Assembly: GCA_963920575.1 (NCBI GenBank)
Contig: OY986970.1
Location: 19,468,274 to 19,532,273, forward strand
Direction of reading: 5' to 3'
Source: Narthecium ossifragum
Lineage: Eukaryota > Streptophyta > Magnoliopsida > Dioscoreales > Nartheciaceae
Length of the DNA stretch: 64,000 bases
Positions 1 through 13,245 of the stretch are shown one piece after another; position 1 is the stretch's first letter; every line of letters begins with the position of its first letter. Position numbers and translations under genes: made by a program. The notes beneath the pieces were generated by a model. It had not been told where the DNA came from and ran no database searches. It worked only from the letters and a program-made list of their open reading frames with translations.

Positions 1-732
1 CCCAAGAACAAATGAGAGGAAACAAAGACTGCGGGCTCCAGTCCAGGTACCACCCTTCCAAGTTGTACCATCTCTCGCGAGGACACACAAGTCAGGGACA
101 TCAACATCCATTCTAAGCACTCGGCCTTGGAGACCTGACACGACATCTACACCTCAAATACAATGATATACTGTATATAGTCGACTATAACAATAACCTC
201 AAATGATATCAAACATAATCATTGATGACGATCACGTCCTAATCCTTGACTACCCAAACCCCGGTCCTAGGGATAGATCCGAGCTACCCGAGAACCTCGG
301 ATCGGCGATCGAACCCATCACCTACCACCTAGCCTTAATGCTTCTAATGCAAACAAATGGATTCAATGCTCACGCGCAAATTTAATAGATCAGGACATGC
401 AACAGTATGTCATACATCATACAGGGCTAGGCATAGCCTCAAGCTTGCCAGAGGGTAAACATAACAATGGTCCAAAGCAATAAGGATCTATCTAGCAAAA
501 CAAATATAACAAACACCCAACATATCAAAATCCGGCATTACAACGACGTCCACAGCCGTCAACCGCAATTTGGTACAACGGGGATACAACCCCGGCCAAC
601 CAATACACAATAGTTACAATACACACTAACTATGGCACACCCTTGGCCCATTTAATTATCTAAACATCCCAAGGGGCATGACTCCCTTGGTTAAACCACA
701 AGCCTTACGTAGGGATGGGCTACACATAGGGC

Positions 733-782
<50 letters not shown>

Positions 783-2514
783 TCATATAGATAACATACT
801 ACAATTTGAAGTAAGCTTCTAAGTACATGAAATCGATGAAGGAATACACGTGGCATAACCATAAGTAAAACCCAATCCATTAACATGAGACTTGGCATTT
901 AAATATACTAGCATGATCCGAGTTACAAACACACATATATATAACATGATACGAAATGCTAACATAACATTGATAACAAGAATCGAGGAAGTTCATCCAA
1001 GATATCATTTTCGTAAATAGAAAACCCAAGCCTATTCTCTCGACAAATCCACGTAATTCACAGGAAATCCATAGAAAGTTGCCTACTAGCATACTAGTAT
1101 TCATCACATAAAATATATCAATTTGCATAAAAAAGATAGAATCTCCATAAACATGACAAGAACTAAGCATGCACAAATCCATCAAAATCCCACTGGGATT
1201 AATATATACATGTCATCTAGCATTCTTATTAATCTACCGAGAAAGATCAAAGCAAGAAATCAAGATAAACTCAGAATTCGACCAAAAACTCAAACTTTGT
1301 CAAAGATTCAGTTTCGTCACAGATCAGGGAACAATTCATCATAAATCATAGGAAAATCCAAAAAAAATATATGAAATCAACGAAAATTGAAAGTAGCTCT
1401 GAAGATCTACAACCTTCACGATGAAGGCTTCGTGAGATTCCTCACGGAATAGCACCAGAACTGAATGGAACGTAGCTGGACAGAGAGAACACAGGGCTGA
1501 AAACAAATCCGAGATCAAAGCTTGATTAAACCCTATCAAAACCCCATCAAAACCCCATCAATAATCGATTAAACCCAGGTCAGGTAAGATCTAAGCATAG
1601 GGATAGGGAAGCAAGATAGAAGAGGAATCACCAAAAATTCGTCCGATTGAAACCCTCACGATCAAACCCAAAGCAAGGAACAGAACCAATCAAATATCAA
1701 GCATGAATAACATGAATACGATGAAGGAAACAATCCACAATCACAAGTAGATCCTAACCTAAGACTGAATCAAAGATTCAGGTAGGAAACCCTTCTTGAG
1801 AGCTCGGGGAAAAGGAGATCTGGGCTTGGTCTTCGTCCCTGACGCTGTCCCGGGTGCTAAAGCTCAGCATCAGCGAAGGAACTCCAAGGGAACGTCGGCG
1901 AATCTCATCGATCGGCGACGGTGGCTTTCAGCAAACTCGAGAGAGAGGTAAGGGAAAAAAGAATGGTCGGATTTGAGCATAGAGGAAGCTGGGGAACTCG
2001 AGAGAGGTGAGGGGGAGCTCGGGGAGGAGCGGCGGCCGGCGACGATGGCGAAGGAGTTCCGGAGAAGAGGGAGAAGCCGACGCGATTGTGGGTAAGGGAG
2101 AGGAAAGGTGGGTTGTGTGCGGGCACAGGAAGAAGGAAGGGAAGAGAGAGAGAGAGAGATAGAGAGATAGAAGAGGGGTAAGCCACTTAAGTGGCTTAGC
2201 TGGGTTAGACGAGCCAACTGATCGAACTGAATCCGATTTGACTCCAAATTACGATCTCGTCACAATCTAGTCCGAATCTGACGATCACGAACGCTCTTAC
2301 TGGATCTATTCAATCACGTACATAAATCAAGGCTGTGTGTGCACTACGCGGGTGTGAAACCGACCGACAATGTGTGATTTACCAAATTGCTCTTGGGGTC
2401 CAAAAGCAGCGATGCGATGAACCTATCGCAACCCAAGGCTAACCGGGCCAAACCATCCAAGCCAGACCCTTGACCTAACGCGGTCGAAAAGGGTCGGAGG
2501 AGCATATCCTCACA
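1..2514 (-). repeat. 3' LTR of Tek-1, truncated by window edge
   Basis: Matches 15731-18208 along its length with scattered substitutions. It ends at CCTCACA, the minus-strand TGTGAGG start shared by every Tekay-type LTR in the window. It contains a GA-rich tract near 2140-2170 and the U3 palindromic module near 2350-2400. Confidence 0.85.
735..776. repeat. (AC)n microsatellite in the Tek-1 3' LTR
   Basis: About 21 AC dinucleotides between GGGCCT and ATATATTCATATAG. The same place in the partner LTR (16436-16476) is an (AT)n run. Confidence 0.95.
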
Positions 2515-2590
2515 ACCTATCACCCTTAAAATAATTTTGTCCCGAAATTCGGTAAGTGTAGGGCCGGAAACAACAAACAAAAACAAAGCA
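2515..2590 (-). other. 3' internal end and polypurine region of Tek-1; includes TSD of Tek-2
   Basis: Next to the 3' LTR. Read on the minus strand it holds the diverged near-palindrome of the GACGAAATTC type, then a purine-rich stretch reaching the LTR start. The last five bases (2586-2590, AAGCA) are the left target duplication of Tek-2. The sequence resumes at 8795 after Tek-2. Confidence 0.65.
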
Positions 2591-3693
2591 TGTCACACCC
2601 TGACCCAGAAAACCCATCCGAGCCGGCGCGTGAGGGTCCTAAATCTAATTCTAAAATCGAACGGCGAGAGTCTCCCCTGTATTTCTCAATTTGAACCCTG
2701 TACAATTATAATCTTCACGATAAATTGAAACGATAAATCTAACAGTTCTAAAATTCAACATGAATATGAATCTGCAATCACAAATCTTACTATCTAGTGC
2801 AGGTTCTGATAAAATGCTTTCATCAACCCTCATTACAAAATTTAATACAGACAATCAAATCCTCGAAGAGGGAAGGTTGGATCGGATCTTCCCGACGTTG
2901 TTCCAGGCGTTGGAGCTTGGCGACGGCGGAGAGGTGACGCGAGGTGGCCGGCGGAGCTCATTGGTCGGCGAGGAAGAGGGCTTCCACCAAGCTTGGGAGG
3001 GGAGGGTGTCGGATCTGAGAGGAGAAGAGGTTCCGCAGCTCGAGGAGGGTGAGGATGAACTCGGGGAGGAGCGGCGGTGGATGACGGCGGAGAAGAAGCT
3101 CCGGAGAAGGGAGATCAGCGGAGAGGATCTCGAACCTGGGGTTCTCGGGAGAGAGAGAGCTCGGGGGAGAGGAGCCCTAGCCGGATCTGAGGAGGGGGAG
3201 CCCGAGGGAGAACGGCGGCCGGCGACGGTGGCGAAGGAGCTCCGAAGAAGGGAGAGGGCCGGCGCGGTCGTGAGCGGGGAAGAAGAAAGGAGGAGAGGGG
3301 TCGGTCACGGGGGGAGAAGGAAGGAAAAAGAGAGGGAGAGAGAAGAGAGAGAGGGTTAAGCCACTTAAGTGGCTTAGCCGGTTCAGACGAGTCAATTGAT
3401 CGGATTGAATCCGATTTAACTCCAAATTGCGATCTCGTCGCAATCTCGTCCGGATCTGTCGATCCCGAACGCTCCTATTGGATCTATTCAATCACGTACA
3501 TCAATCAAGGCTGTGTGTGCACTACGCGGGTGTGAAACTGACCTCCAAGGCGCAATTTACCAAATTGCCATTGGGGTCCAAAAGCAGCGATACGATCAAC
3601 CGATCACAACCCAAGGCCAACCGGGCCAAAACCAACCAAGCCAAGCCCTCGACCCAACGCGGTCGGACCGGGTTGGAGGAACGGGTCCTCACA
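2591..3693 (-). repeat. 3' LTR of Tek-2
   Basis: 1103 bp, near-identical by eye to 7689-8794. A GA-rich stretch (about 3000-3355) creates a long but meaningless open frame. The shared U3 module lies at about 3525-3580. Confidence 0.9.
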
Positions 3694-6600
3694 ACCTATC
3701 ACCTTTAAAGGAATTTCGTCCCGAAATTCGATAAGAGTAGGGCTGGAAACAACAAAAACAAAACACACCTACACAAGACAAGAAGGGTTAGCAAGCTCGC
3801 AAACCGAGCAACCACACAAGGCACCGGGCATCAACGCCCGCAACGGCCACACAAGACAAAGAACATCTCGGGGTGAGAACCACTTGGGACAAACTGCACA
3901 TACGCCTCCAGCGCTCCCAAGTTACCCCTACAACACCTCTGCACCTCGAGAGGACTAAAGCTGACTAAACCGTTCTGTCTCTCAAAACCGGTCTCTCCTA
4001 CCAATCATCTGAACTGACTGTCCTCTTGTGTAATGTATCTGGCCCAAGCTTGAATCATCACGTCTGATGACGCACGACGTAACTGAACGACGCCTCCTCG
4101 GCACATCTGCTACCAACACTGAATGGATCTATGTGTCGTATCGTCTGAAATGACACTCTGTCGCCAACTGTGTCTCCAACAGTCGTCGCTTCTGATTTGC
4201 ACAAAGTCTTCTGTCAACTCTGACATGATCTGCGCTGATTTCCAGAAAAAAAATTGGGTGATGATATCTAGATCAAAGGATGAAGTCTGTCATGCTATGA
4301 CATCCACACTGGCACTGGAAAAGGACTGCAACACCTCTGCTGTATGTCGGTATTCCGTCTCCGCCTTCTGACTGGTGAGGTAACAAGGAAAGAACTCTCT
4401 TTTCTGACCTCTGTACCGATGCCAACTAAGCTGATGACGAAGTCCATAATATTCCCTCATGCCTCTGGGATGAACAACACCAAGGAAAAAGTGAGCATCA
4501 CCAATGATGTCCTCGCGCAACTCTGAAACTGCTACTCGGTCTCTGGAGCACAATCAACTATCTGCTGATGTCATCAGGAATCTCTGTAGGCTCGGTGTCG
4601 CCCTCGCTCCACGTCGTCATGACTCTGGTGTAAACTATCAGAGTAGGGTTGCCTCAGCCTCCACCTCGTCCGGTAATCCTCTGTGCAAATGGACCTTCAG
4701 AAACACTATCACCAACTGGAAAAAAATTCCAAAGGTCATCGCCTCTGATCTGTGCTGATTCTCCCGTCTGCTCTGCACCGTCAGGAGTATCTGTCTGATC
4801 TGTGCTAAGCTCTTTGGAGACTGTATGATGATGTCAGGGATGGTGGATGATGCCTCAACAACCTCGGTTGAGCAATCAGAGGAACGGCACGAACTACCGT
4901 ACTACATCTCGAATGGCACTACATCAGTCTGGACTGATGGTCGCTACACTAGGCAAACTCCGGCAAAGGAACGTACTCCTCTCAACTGCCTCCTACAATC
5001 TGGTGATGACGTCCGCCATGGTGTGCTTCCGCTCCCACTCTGACACAGTAAGGGAGGCTGCAATAGATCTGCCGGATCTGCACCACTGCTAACGAAGCAC
5101 AACCTGCGGTCTGCTGATGCTGTAAACACCGTAGGGGAAGTCATCTGAAATTTGATCCTCGAAACCCGATCCAACTGACTGTCTGTCTCCGATGAGCTGA
5201 CAAATCCACCAAATCTGCTTTAGCCTCTCTAACAACTGCTGATGGCTATCACCCTTAAAGGCACTGATGTAGTGACTTTAAGGCAAAAGCTCCGGTCTCT
5301 TGGTCGCTCCGGTCAACGGTCCCGCAGTCTTGGAGATGCCTCTACTGAATCTCGAATATCGTCTTCGACCTATGCCGTCGCACATCTGTGTCGAGCCCCA
5401 CTGAATCAATTGATCTGCCTGCCGCTGAGACTGCCCGTCCGTCGAAACCTGCCTCTGAAGGCCAAGACCTCGCGCTGGGAGCCAAATAACGCCGATACAC
5501 CCTCGGTAGCTGCGATGTGAACGCTAAATATCGCTCGTGCTCCTCCTCAACGTGCCAGTAAATAGAATGCTGTCGATGAACACTATTGCAACTGATCAGT
5601 GTAAGGCTTGAAGATCCTCTACATCAGATCTGTGAAAGCTGATGGTGTGTTCATCAGACTAAACGGCATCACTGTGAACTCGTACGGAAGGCTGCCTCCG
5701 GGATGTCGCAATCCCGAATCCTCAGCTGGTGTAGTCGATGCGAAGGTCAAACTCTGAAGCGGTCGACGAGTCTCTCAACTGCTAATCCATCATCGCTACA
5801 CTACAGCGGGCGTATACTCCCTGCTGCAACACTGTCCAGCTTCCTAACGCCTATGCATCTATGGAGGGAACCATCCATAATGAGAACCGGAACGCACTCT
5901 GAGGTAACACACCTGGGCGAACGAAGTCCCGAGCTACCGATTCGGTCGACTGAGTCCTCGACTCACCAAATGCTGCTGGCATCCACATGCAAACTCGCAA
6001 TGCTCAAAACCGCCCAACAAAATCTCGATCTCAAACTCGGTGTCCCGCGAAGGCGACAACCAGAAAGCTCCTCAAGAAAGGACAGCTGTACAAACAACAA
6101 CAACAACACGAGGGAAAGCTGCTCTCCAGAGCACCCTCGAAAACAATGGGGAGGGAGTTCACCACAAGCCGGTGAACAAACCCCAGCTCTCGACAACCGG
6201 AAGGCGCGCCAACCAGCGACCTTCAACGAGAGCAAAACAATGCCATCAGGTGTACCCACGACACCTTCTCACGGCCAAAGAAGCACAACCCGGTGTGTGG
6301 CCAACCTACGCAACCGAGGAAGCCGTCGAACCCCAACGTGTACCACACGTGGGCGACGGACACCTAGAGGTTCTCAACCTCTAGGAAACGCCCCGACAAG
6401 AGCAACCAACCCAAGCTCTTGTCCCAATCTGTGGCTACTCTCAAAGCCACACCCGACTCCAGTCCCAAGCCAACCCGGTCACACGGGAACGAGTCACAAG
6501 GGGGAAGCCCAGAGCTACAAGGAAATCGCAAGCTGTGAGAAGCTCCAAAAGCTGAAGGCTGAAGCTGAAAGCTGAAAGTCGAAACTGGCGGCTCTGAAAC

Positions 6601-7673
6601 TGGCTACTGCTGAAGCTATTATCTGGAATCTGAATTCCCGCGTCTGCCCAAGGTACCTGCCCCAACTGAGGTATCAACCCACTGCTCTTCCCCACGCCGT
6701 GTGCCACGCCCGACTGCTCTGCGGTAAGCGCCCAGTGCCCCTCGCAACCATCACCGTCGGTGAAAGGACACCCGGCGGCTAGCACTTGAGCACCCTGTGG
6801 AATCCCTCTCAGTATGGCGGTCCAGGCTACCTCTCAAAGGACTGGCATGACGCTGCTGCTGCCACGACTGTCGCTGATGCTGAAACCTCTGCCTCTGCCA
6901 ACGGCCAACCTGCCGTTCCCCAGAAGCAGGAACGACAACCCCGAAACTCACCACGACCACCGGCCAACTGCCCGGTGTCAACCCTCAAGTCACCTATCTC
7001 AGTAGCTAGCGCACAGTCCAGGGTGCACCCTGCTGTCGCCCTAGCATACCGAGCCAGATGAACCAGCCAACCCACGTGTCGCCACATGGTGCGAGTACCC
7101 AAAACCAGAGGAGGGTACCCCAAACTGCACCACCCTCCAAGGGTAGGTGCCAGAGAACAGTACGCGAACTGTTCTCAACACACAACCAACAGTGTCCCTA
7201 GTGGCCCCGACAAGTGCCACTATGCATCGCTTCCTGGGAGGCAAGAAAACAACGGCTTTCCAAGCAAGCGATACTCCAGGATGTCCCAAAACATCCGGGA
7301 TCCGGGTCACCTCCTTCAATCAGTCCTCTACTGTCGAAGGATCTCCAACACCGTCTCTGAACCCTAGCAGGTTCACCTCTCGAGATTTCGAAAGTACAAA
7401 CACGACACACGTCCGACTCCCTACTCGCTCATCTCCAGCACGAGGGGAGATACTGTCAGGCGAGGGAACGGACAACACCGGTGCGCATGCACATCTCCAC
7501 CTGAGACGTCATGACGCAACCGGGAAGCAGCAAAATACAACAGCAAACAGATAAATAAACACATCACACGCAGTCGCAAACAGACATGCAAGGATGTTCT
7601 AGACCTAGAACTATCACATTCCACACTCAAAACTTAACCACAAGCCTAATTCTATCCCTGGGACCTACAGCCT
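3694..7673 (-). pseudogene. Tek-2 internal region with decayed gag-pol relics
   Basis: No intact frame. Beside the LTR, 3712-3730 holds GAATTTCGTCCCGAAATTC-like sequence, a hallmark of Tekay/Del 3' ends. At 4944-5174 minus-strand fragments resemble the integrase stretch around the residues W-K-W-E-H seen in Tek-3 near 48000. At 5640-5750 an RT relic retains a peptide of the I-R-D-C type also found in Tek-3 near 49440. At 6827-7060 a gag relic resembles the A-L-D-C-A-L-A part of Tek-3 gag. These weak similarities run in the order expected for a minus-strand gag-pol. All are inferences from comparison inside the window. Confidence 0.6.
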
Positions 7674-7685
7674 GCTCTGATACCA
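7674..7685 (-). other. Primer binding site of Tek-2 (initiator tRNA-Met)
   Basis: Plus-strand GCTCTGATACCA is TGGTATCAGAGC on the minus strand, a 12-base match to the complement of the 3' end of plant initiator tRNA-Met. It lies 3 bp from the LTR start at 7689, the normal place for reverse-transcription priming. Confidence 0.9.
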
Positions 7686-7688
7686 AGT

Positions 7689-8794
7689 TGTCACGCCCGA
7701 CCCAGAAAACCCATCCGGACCGGAGCGTGAGGGTCCTAAATCTAATTCTAAAATCGAACGGCGAGAGTCTCCCCTGTATTTCTCAATTTGAACCCTGTAC
7801 AATTATAATCTTCACGATAAATTGAAACGATAAATCTAACAGTTCTAAAATTCAACATGAATATGAATCTGCAATCACAAATCTTACTATCTAGTACAGG
7901 TTCTGATACAATGCTTTCATCAACCCTCATTACAAAATTTAATACTGACAATCAAATCCTCGAAGAGGGAAGGTTGGATCGGATCTTCCCAACGTTGTTC
8001 CAGGCGTTGGAGCTTGGCGACGGCGGAGAGGCGACGCGAGGTGGCCGGCGGAGCTCATTGGTTGGCGAGGAAGAGGGCTTCCAGCAAGCTCGGGAGGGGA
8101 GAGGGTGTCGGATCTGAGAGGAGAAGAGGTTCCGCAGCTCGAGGAGGGTGAGGATGAACTCGGGGAGGAGCGGCGGTGGACGATGGCGGAGAAGAAGCTC
8201 CGGAGAAGGGAGATCAGCGGAGAGGATCTCGAACCTGTGGTTCACGAGAGAGAGAGAGAGCTCGGGGGAGAGCAGCCCTGGCCGGATTTGAGGAGGGGGA
8301 GCCCGAGGGAGAACGGCGGCCGGCGACGGTGGCCAAGGAGCTCCGGAGAAGGGAGAGGGCCAGTGTGGTCGTGAGCGGGGAAGAAGAAAGGAGGAGAGGG
8401 GTCGGGTACTGGGGGAGAAGGAAGGGAAAAGAGAGGGAGAGAGAAGAGAGAGAGGGTTAAGCCACTTAAGTGGCTTAGCCTGTTCAGACGAGTCAATTGA
8501 TCGGATTGAATCCGATTTAACTCCAAATTGCGATCTCGTCGCAATCTCGTCCGGATCTGTCGATCCCGAATGCTCCTACTGGATCTATTCAATCACGTAC
8601 ATCAATCAAGGCTGTGTGTGCACTACGCGGGTGTGAAACTAACCGTCAAGGCACAATTTACCAAATTACCCTTGGGGTCCAAAAGCAGCGATACGATCAA
8701 CCGATCGCAACCCAAGGCCAACCAGGCCAAAACCAACCAAGCCAAGCCCTCGACCCAACGCGGTCGGACCGGGTTGGAGGAACGGGTCCTCACA
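7689..8794 (-). repeat. 5' LTR of Tek-2
   Basis: 1106 bp; partner of 2591-3693. Followed by the AAGCA target duplication at 8795-8799. Confidence 0.9.
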
Positions 8795-10999
8795 AAGCAC
8801 ACCTGCAGAAGACAAGAAGGGTGAGCAAGCTCGCCACCCGAGCAACCACACATGGCACCAGGCATCAACACCTGTAACAAAAAACACCGTGCACCAACGC
8901 CCGCAATGGCCACACAAGATAGAGAAACACGTCGGGGTGAGAACCACTTGGGAAAAACTGCACATGCGCCTCCAGCGCTCCCAAGTTACCCCTACAACAC
9001 CTCAAAAGGCTAGCTCTGACGGAACTGTCCTGTCTCTCGAGACTGGTCTCTCCTGCTAATCATTTGAACTGACTGCCCTCTTGTGCAATGTATCTGGACC
9101 AAGCTCGAATCATCACATCTGATGACGCCGGATGAAACTGAACAACGTCTCCTCAGCAACTCTGCTGCCAAAACTGACTGGATCTCTGCGTTGTATCATT
9201 TGAAAGGACACCCTGTCGCCAACGTGTGTCCCCAATAGTCATTGCCTCTGAGCTGTTCAACTCTTATGTTGGCATTGAGCCGTCAGAAATCTTTGTCTGA
9301 TCCGCATAACTCTTCTAGCGACTCGGAGTCGTCAGAAGTCTTTAATCTGGTCTACGGCAACTCTCTAAACAAAAAATAAAAATAAAAATAGTTGGATGAC
9401 GGTATCTGGATCAGTGAACAAAATCTAATCACCTTTCTGACATGTGAACTGCTTTGCAACATCTGTACTCCTCAGTATCCCAGAGATAAAGTCGGTCGTA
9501 GCATAATGTCCACTCTGACACTAGAAAGGACCGCAACAGGGATGCTATCTATCGATACTCTGCCTCCACCTCCTAACAGGTGAGGTAAAAAGGAAAGAAC
9601 TCTGCATCTGGTGCCGCCTATGCTGGCGATGAAGCCCATGTTACTTCCTCATGCCTCTGGGATGAACATCATCAAGGAAAGAGTGAGCATCACATATGAT
9701 GTCCTTGCCCAACTCTGAAACTGCTACTCGGCCTCTGGAGCACAATCAACTGTCTACTAATGCCGTCAGGAATCGCTGTAGGCACGATGTCGACGTTGCT
9801 CCACATCGTCATGACTCTGGCGCAGACTATCGTAATAGGGCTGCCTCGGCCTCCATCTCATCCGGTCTCTGCTCTCTACCAGACCTGACTGATCTTCTAT
9901 GCAGATGGACCTTCAGGAACACTGTCACCAACTAAAAAAACTCCGAAGGTCATCACCTCTGACCTGCGTAGCTCTCTCGTCAATTCTGCGCCGTCAGGAG
10001 TCTCTATCTGATCTATGCTAATCTCTCTGTCTGATCTATCCTAATCTCTCTTATGACTGTTTGATGAAGTCTGGAATGGTGGGTGATGTCTCAGCAACCT
10101 CTGTTGAGCAATCAGAAGAACGGTGCGACTAGCGTGCTATACCTCGAATGGCATTGCATCAGTCTGGACTGATGATCGCCGAAGTAGGGCGAACTCCGGC
10201 AAAGGGACGTACTCCTCCCAGCTGCCTCCTACAATCTAGTGATGACGTCCGCCGTGGTGTGCTCCCACTTCCACTCTGACACTAAAATGGGTTGTAATGG
10301 GTCTGCTGGATCCACAACACTGCTACCGAAGTACAGCCATCCGTCTGCTGACGCTATCCAACCCTCAATCACGTGCTCGATACTAACCGCAACACGGATC
10401 TCCGTGAGCTTCGGATGTTTGCCCTGGGTCTCTATCACTATTGCGGGGAGAGCTGGGATGTTGCAACCACCAAAGGGAAAGTCATCTGGAATCTGATCCT
10501 TGAAACCCGATCCAACTGACTATCTGCCTCTATTGAGCTGACAAATCCACCGAATCTGCTCTGGCTTCTCTAGCTGCTACTGATGCCTATCACCCTTAAA
10601 GGCACTGACATAGTGACTTTAAGGCAAGGAGATCTGGCCTCCTGGTCACTCTGGTCAATTGTCCTGCGGTCCTGAAGATGCCGCTGCTGAATCTCGATTA
10701 CCGCCTTCGACCTCTGTCGTTGCACATCTGCCTCGGGCTCAGCTAGATCAACTAATCTGCCTGTCGCTGACACAATCTGTCCGTCGAATCCTTCCTCTAA
10801 AGCTCAAAACCTCATGCTGGGAGCCAAATAACGCCGATGCTCCCTCGGCAGTAGCGATGCGAACCCCAAATGTCGCTCATGCTCCTCCTCAACACGTGAG
10901 TTGACATGATGATGTCAACGAACACCACTACAAATTGATCAGGATACGGCATGGTCTAGAAAGCTGCCTTCGGGATGTTGCAATCCCGAACTCTCAGCT
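8795..10999 (-). pseudogene. Tek-1 internal region, distal part (pol relics)
   Basis: Continues Tek-1 from 2590. It parallels the Tek-2 internal region starting at about 3760, showing that the two elements are related. The best relic is 10229-10438, whose last 20 or so codons resemble the Tek-3 integrase segment around W-K-W-E-H at about 48000. Near 10965-10995 another fragment resembles the RT segment next to 49440. Many stops and frameshifts. The last five bases (CAGCT, 10995-10999) are the left duplication of the solo LTR. Confidence 0.6.
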
Positions 11000-11450
11000 T
11001 GTCACGCCCCGCCCTAATTAAATATAAAATATCCCAAATAATTACTGAAAATTTTGACATGATCCTTGAGCACGGGCACGTGAGATCACTATTACAACAT
11101 TTCAATCACTAATAAAACATAAATTTATAACATTTAATCACACTATTTATCTCTTTACAATCATTCACCATCACTAGGGCACATACGCCCACATCAATTC
11201 AAATAATATACATGATAATTCAGTCTGAAATTTATAATACATAATTCTTTCATTTCCAACATATACATGCTTTATCAAACATAAGAAAATAGACATAATG
11301 ATAAAGTGACTCCTCATCCTGAGACAGGACCTCCATGGCCTGCACTGGTCTCTGGCATACCCATAGGTCCTCCTGCACAAAAACCAAAACCTAACACGAA
11401 TGAGCTCTAAAGCCCAGTAGGAGTCACCAACTAAGACACTGGTGTACACC

Positions 11451-11733
11451 CACCTATCCTAGTATACTGCCCAAGTATGGTCTGGCTAGTATGGGTAAGT
11501 CTTACATGCACAGCACCGCGTCCGGCCGCCAACGCTAGCCCATACCCCTATAGACTCTATACCCGGCCCCAGTATACTAGTATAGGTACAACATCCACCT
11601 ATTCTAGTCTACTGATCCTAGTATGGTCTGGCTAGTCTGGGCAGTCTTACATGCACAACACCGCGTCCGGCCGCCAACGCTCACCCAGACCCCTATAGAC
11701 TCTATACATGCCTCAGTATACTAGTATAGGCAA
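11451..11733. repeat. Two-copy tandem duplication, period 145 bp
   Basis: Unit one starts at 11451 and unit two at 11596. Both hold AGTATGGTCTGGCTAGT, CCGCGTCCGGCCGCCAACGC and CCCCTATAGACTCTATAC with small differences. It is inside the solo LTR. Confidence 0.9.
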
Positions 11734-12300
11734 CACACTCTCAAGTCAGATCCTCAATCAAATCAATCCTCAGATCAGATCCTCAAATTAGATAATCAAT
11801 CAGATCAAATCCTCCAATCAAATCTTTAATCAGATCAAAGTCCTCATATCAGATCTTTAAATCGGATCTAGTCATCAACTTAGTCCCTAGACTCTGACTA
11901 GCCTAGCTACAAGACCTGACTAGACCCAATCCTAATCCCCGATCCAATCATGCATGCACAAGACAAAGAACATAGCAATCAAGCCAATAACAATCATCAT
12001 ATATTCATACCATACAAGGAAACATCATAGCATAACATAAACACAACACATCATGTATCATACATAACAAAACATTGCATACAAGCACAACAATCCTAGG
12101 AGGTAACTCCTACCTTAAAAGGACAGTCGACACGCGTTCTCCAAGTCCGGGGGTCCACGTCATGCTCCGACCTCTTACCACCGCTCAATTGATCAACTAC
12201 GCACAAAGACAAAGATCTCAATCAGGTACAACCCCAGACGAATCATGAAACTACCTTATACCGCTAGAACTAGAACAGCTAGTCAAAACGGCGCTGTTGC

Positions 12301-12366
12301 GTGCACAAGGCATTGTCCCGTGCACAGGACACTGACCCGTGCACAGGGCACTGACCAGTGCACCAG
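12301..12366. repeat. 19-bp tandem repeat, about 3.5 copies
   Basis: Successive units start at 12301, 12320, 12339 and 12358; the consensus is close to GTGCACAGGGCACTGACCC. Each unit includes the palindrome GTGCAC. Confidence 0.85.
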
Positions 12367-13245
12367 GCTGATGACTGCGTGCATGCTAATGTGCGCTACG
12401 CACAGCACTGTCTTCCTCCTCAAGAAGATCACCGGAGCTCACGCCGGAGCTCCGACAAATCTCTACAAGAAAGGGGCTAAAGCAACGGACGAGGAGGAAG
12501 GTTGCTCGCATGGTATCCCTAGCACCAGATCCCAAGGAAGGTAGGCGGCCATGGCCAGAGGGTGGCCGGCCGGAACATGGCCGGGAACCATGGCAGGGAG
12601 AAGGATCGAGGATCCCCTGCCATGGAAACACCCAGACAGGGCTCGGAGAAGGATGTCCTGGACCACGGGGGTCCTTCTCCGGCGCTGCAGTCGCCGAGGG
12701 AGGTCCCCGTCGCCGTCCATGGCACCTTCTCCGGCGACTCATCGCCGGAAGACAACGAAGCTCCCCAAAACCCAACGGAAAACCGACGGAAAACAAAGGA
12801 ACTTAAAGGGGAGAGAAGCTAGAAGCTTACCTAAGCCAAGGAAGACGAAACCCGGTGGAAAGCTCACCGGATCTGCTCTTTTTCTGGTGATCTCCACCTC
12901 TCTTCCTCCCGGCTTCTTCCTCCCTTCCTTCTTCCTTCTCCGGCGCCGATCTCTCTTCCCCGCCACCGATTTCGCCCTCTTTAGCTCTGGCGCCGGCGAT
13001 CTCCTCCTCCACCCTCTCGATCTCTCCAGCTCCCTCTTCTCTCTCTCTCTCGATTTCCCTCTCCCCTGGTCTCACTCTCTCTCTCTCCCTATCGGGTTGG
13101 CAGCCAAAGAAAAGAAGAGAAGGAGCCTGGATTCTTCTAGAAAGGGAGGGGGTATTTTGCAGAAAACACCCCGCAAAGCGAGAAACTACGCCAAAGCCCT
13201 CCAAAGTTAAATAAAAGCCCGGAAAATTACAATTAGGTCCTTACA

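Larger units (their letters stand above)
2591..8794 (-). mobile_element. Tek-2: complete but decayed Tekay/Del-like element nested in Tek-1
   Basis: Two LTRs of 1103 and 1106 bp (2591-3693 and 7689-8794), each TGTCAC...CCTCACA in plus-strand reading, are flanked by a perfect AAGCA duplication (2586-2590 and 8795-8799). The primer site beside the right LTR is a 12-base match to the complement of initiator tRNA-Met, and the Tekay-type 3' motif lies beside the left LTR, so the element is on the minus strand. The internal 4 kb has only relics of gag and pol. LTR length is less than half that of Tek-1 or Tek-3, so it is a separate subfamily. Confidence 0.9.
11000..13245. mobile_element. Solo LTR in Tek-1
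   Basis: Starts TGTCACGCCCC and ends CTTACA, with a perfect CAGCT duplication on both sides (10995-10999 and 13246-13250). No internal domain or partner LTR is seen, so it is the expected product of LTR-LTR recombination. At 2246 bp it differs from the Tek-1, Tek-2 and Tek-3 LTRs except at the tips. It contains a 145-bp tandem duplication, a 19-bp tandem repeat and a CT-rich stretch near 12890-13095. The TGTCAC-type start in the plus direction suggests minus-strand orientation like its host, but this is unproven. Confidence 0.85.

Noticed and set aside
656..898. Cys/Val-repeat peptide
   Set aside because: Translation of the (AC)n microsatellite.
2760..3359. 199-codon Glu/Arg-rich open frame
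   Set aside because: It lies within the Tek-2 LTR; the partner copy at 7857 is cut by frame changes. It reflects GA-rich LTR sequence.
5703..6575. 290-codon plus-strand open frame in Tek-2
   Set aside because: Antisense to decayed gag-pol; Ser/Arg-rich with no domain.
12551..13210. 219-codon open frame
   Set aside because: It is in GC- and CT-rich solo LTR DNA, with long overlapping frames on both strands and no recognisable domain.
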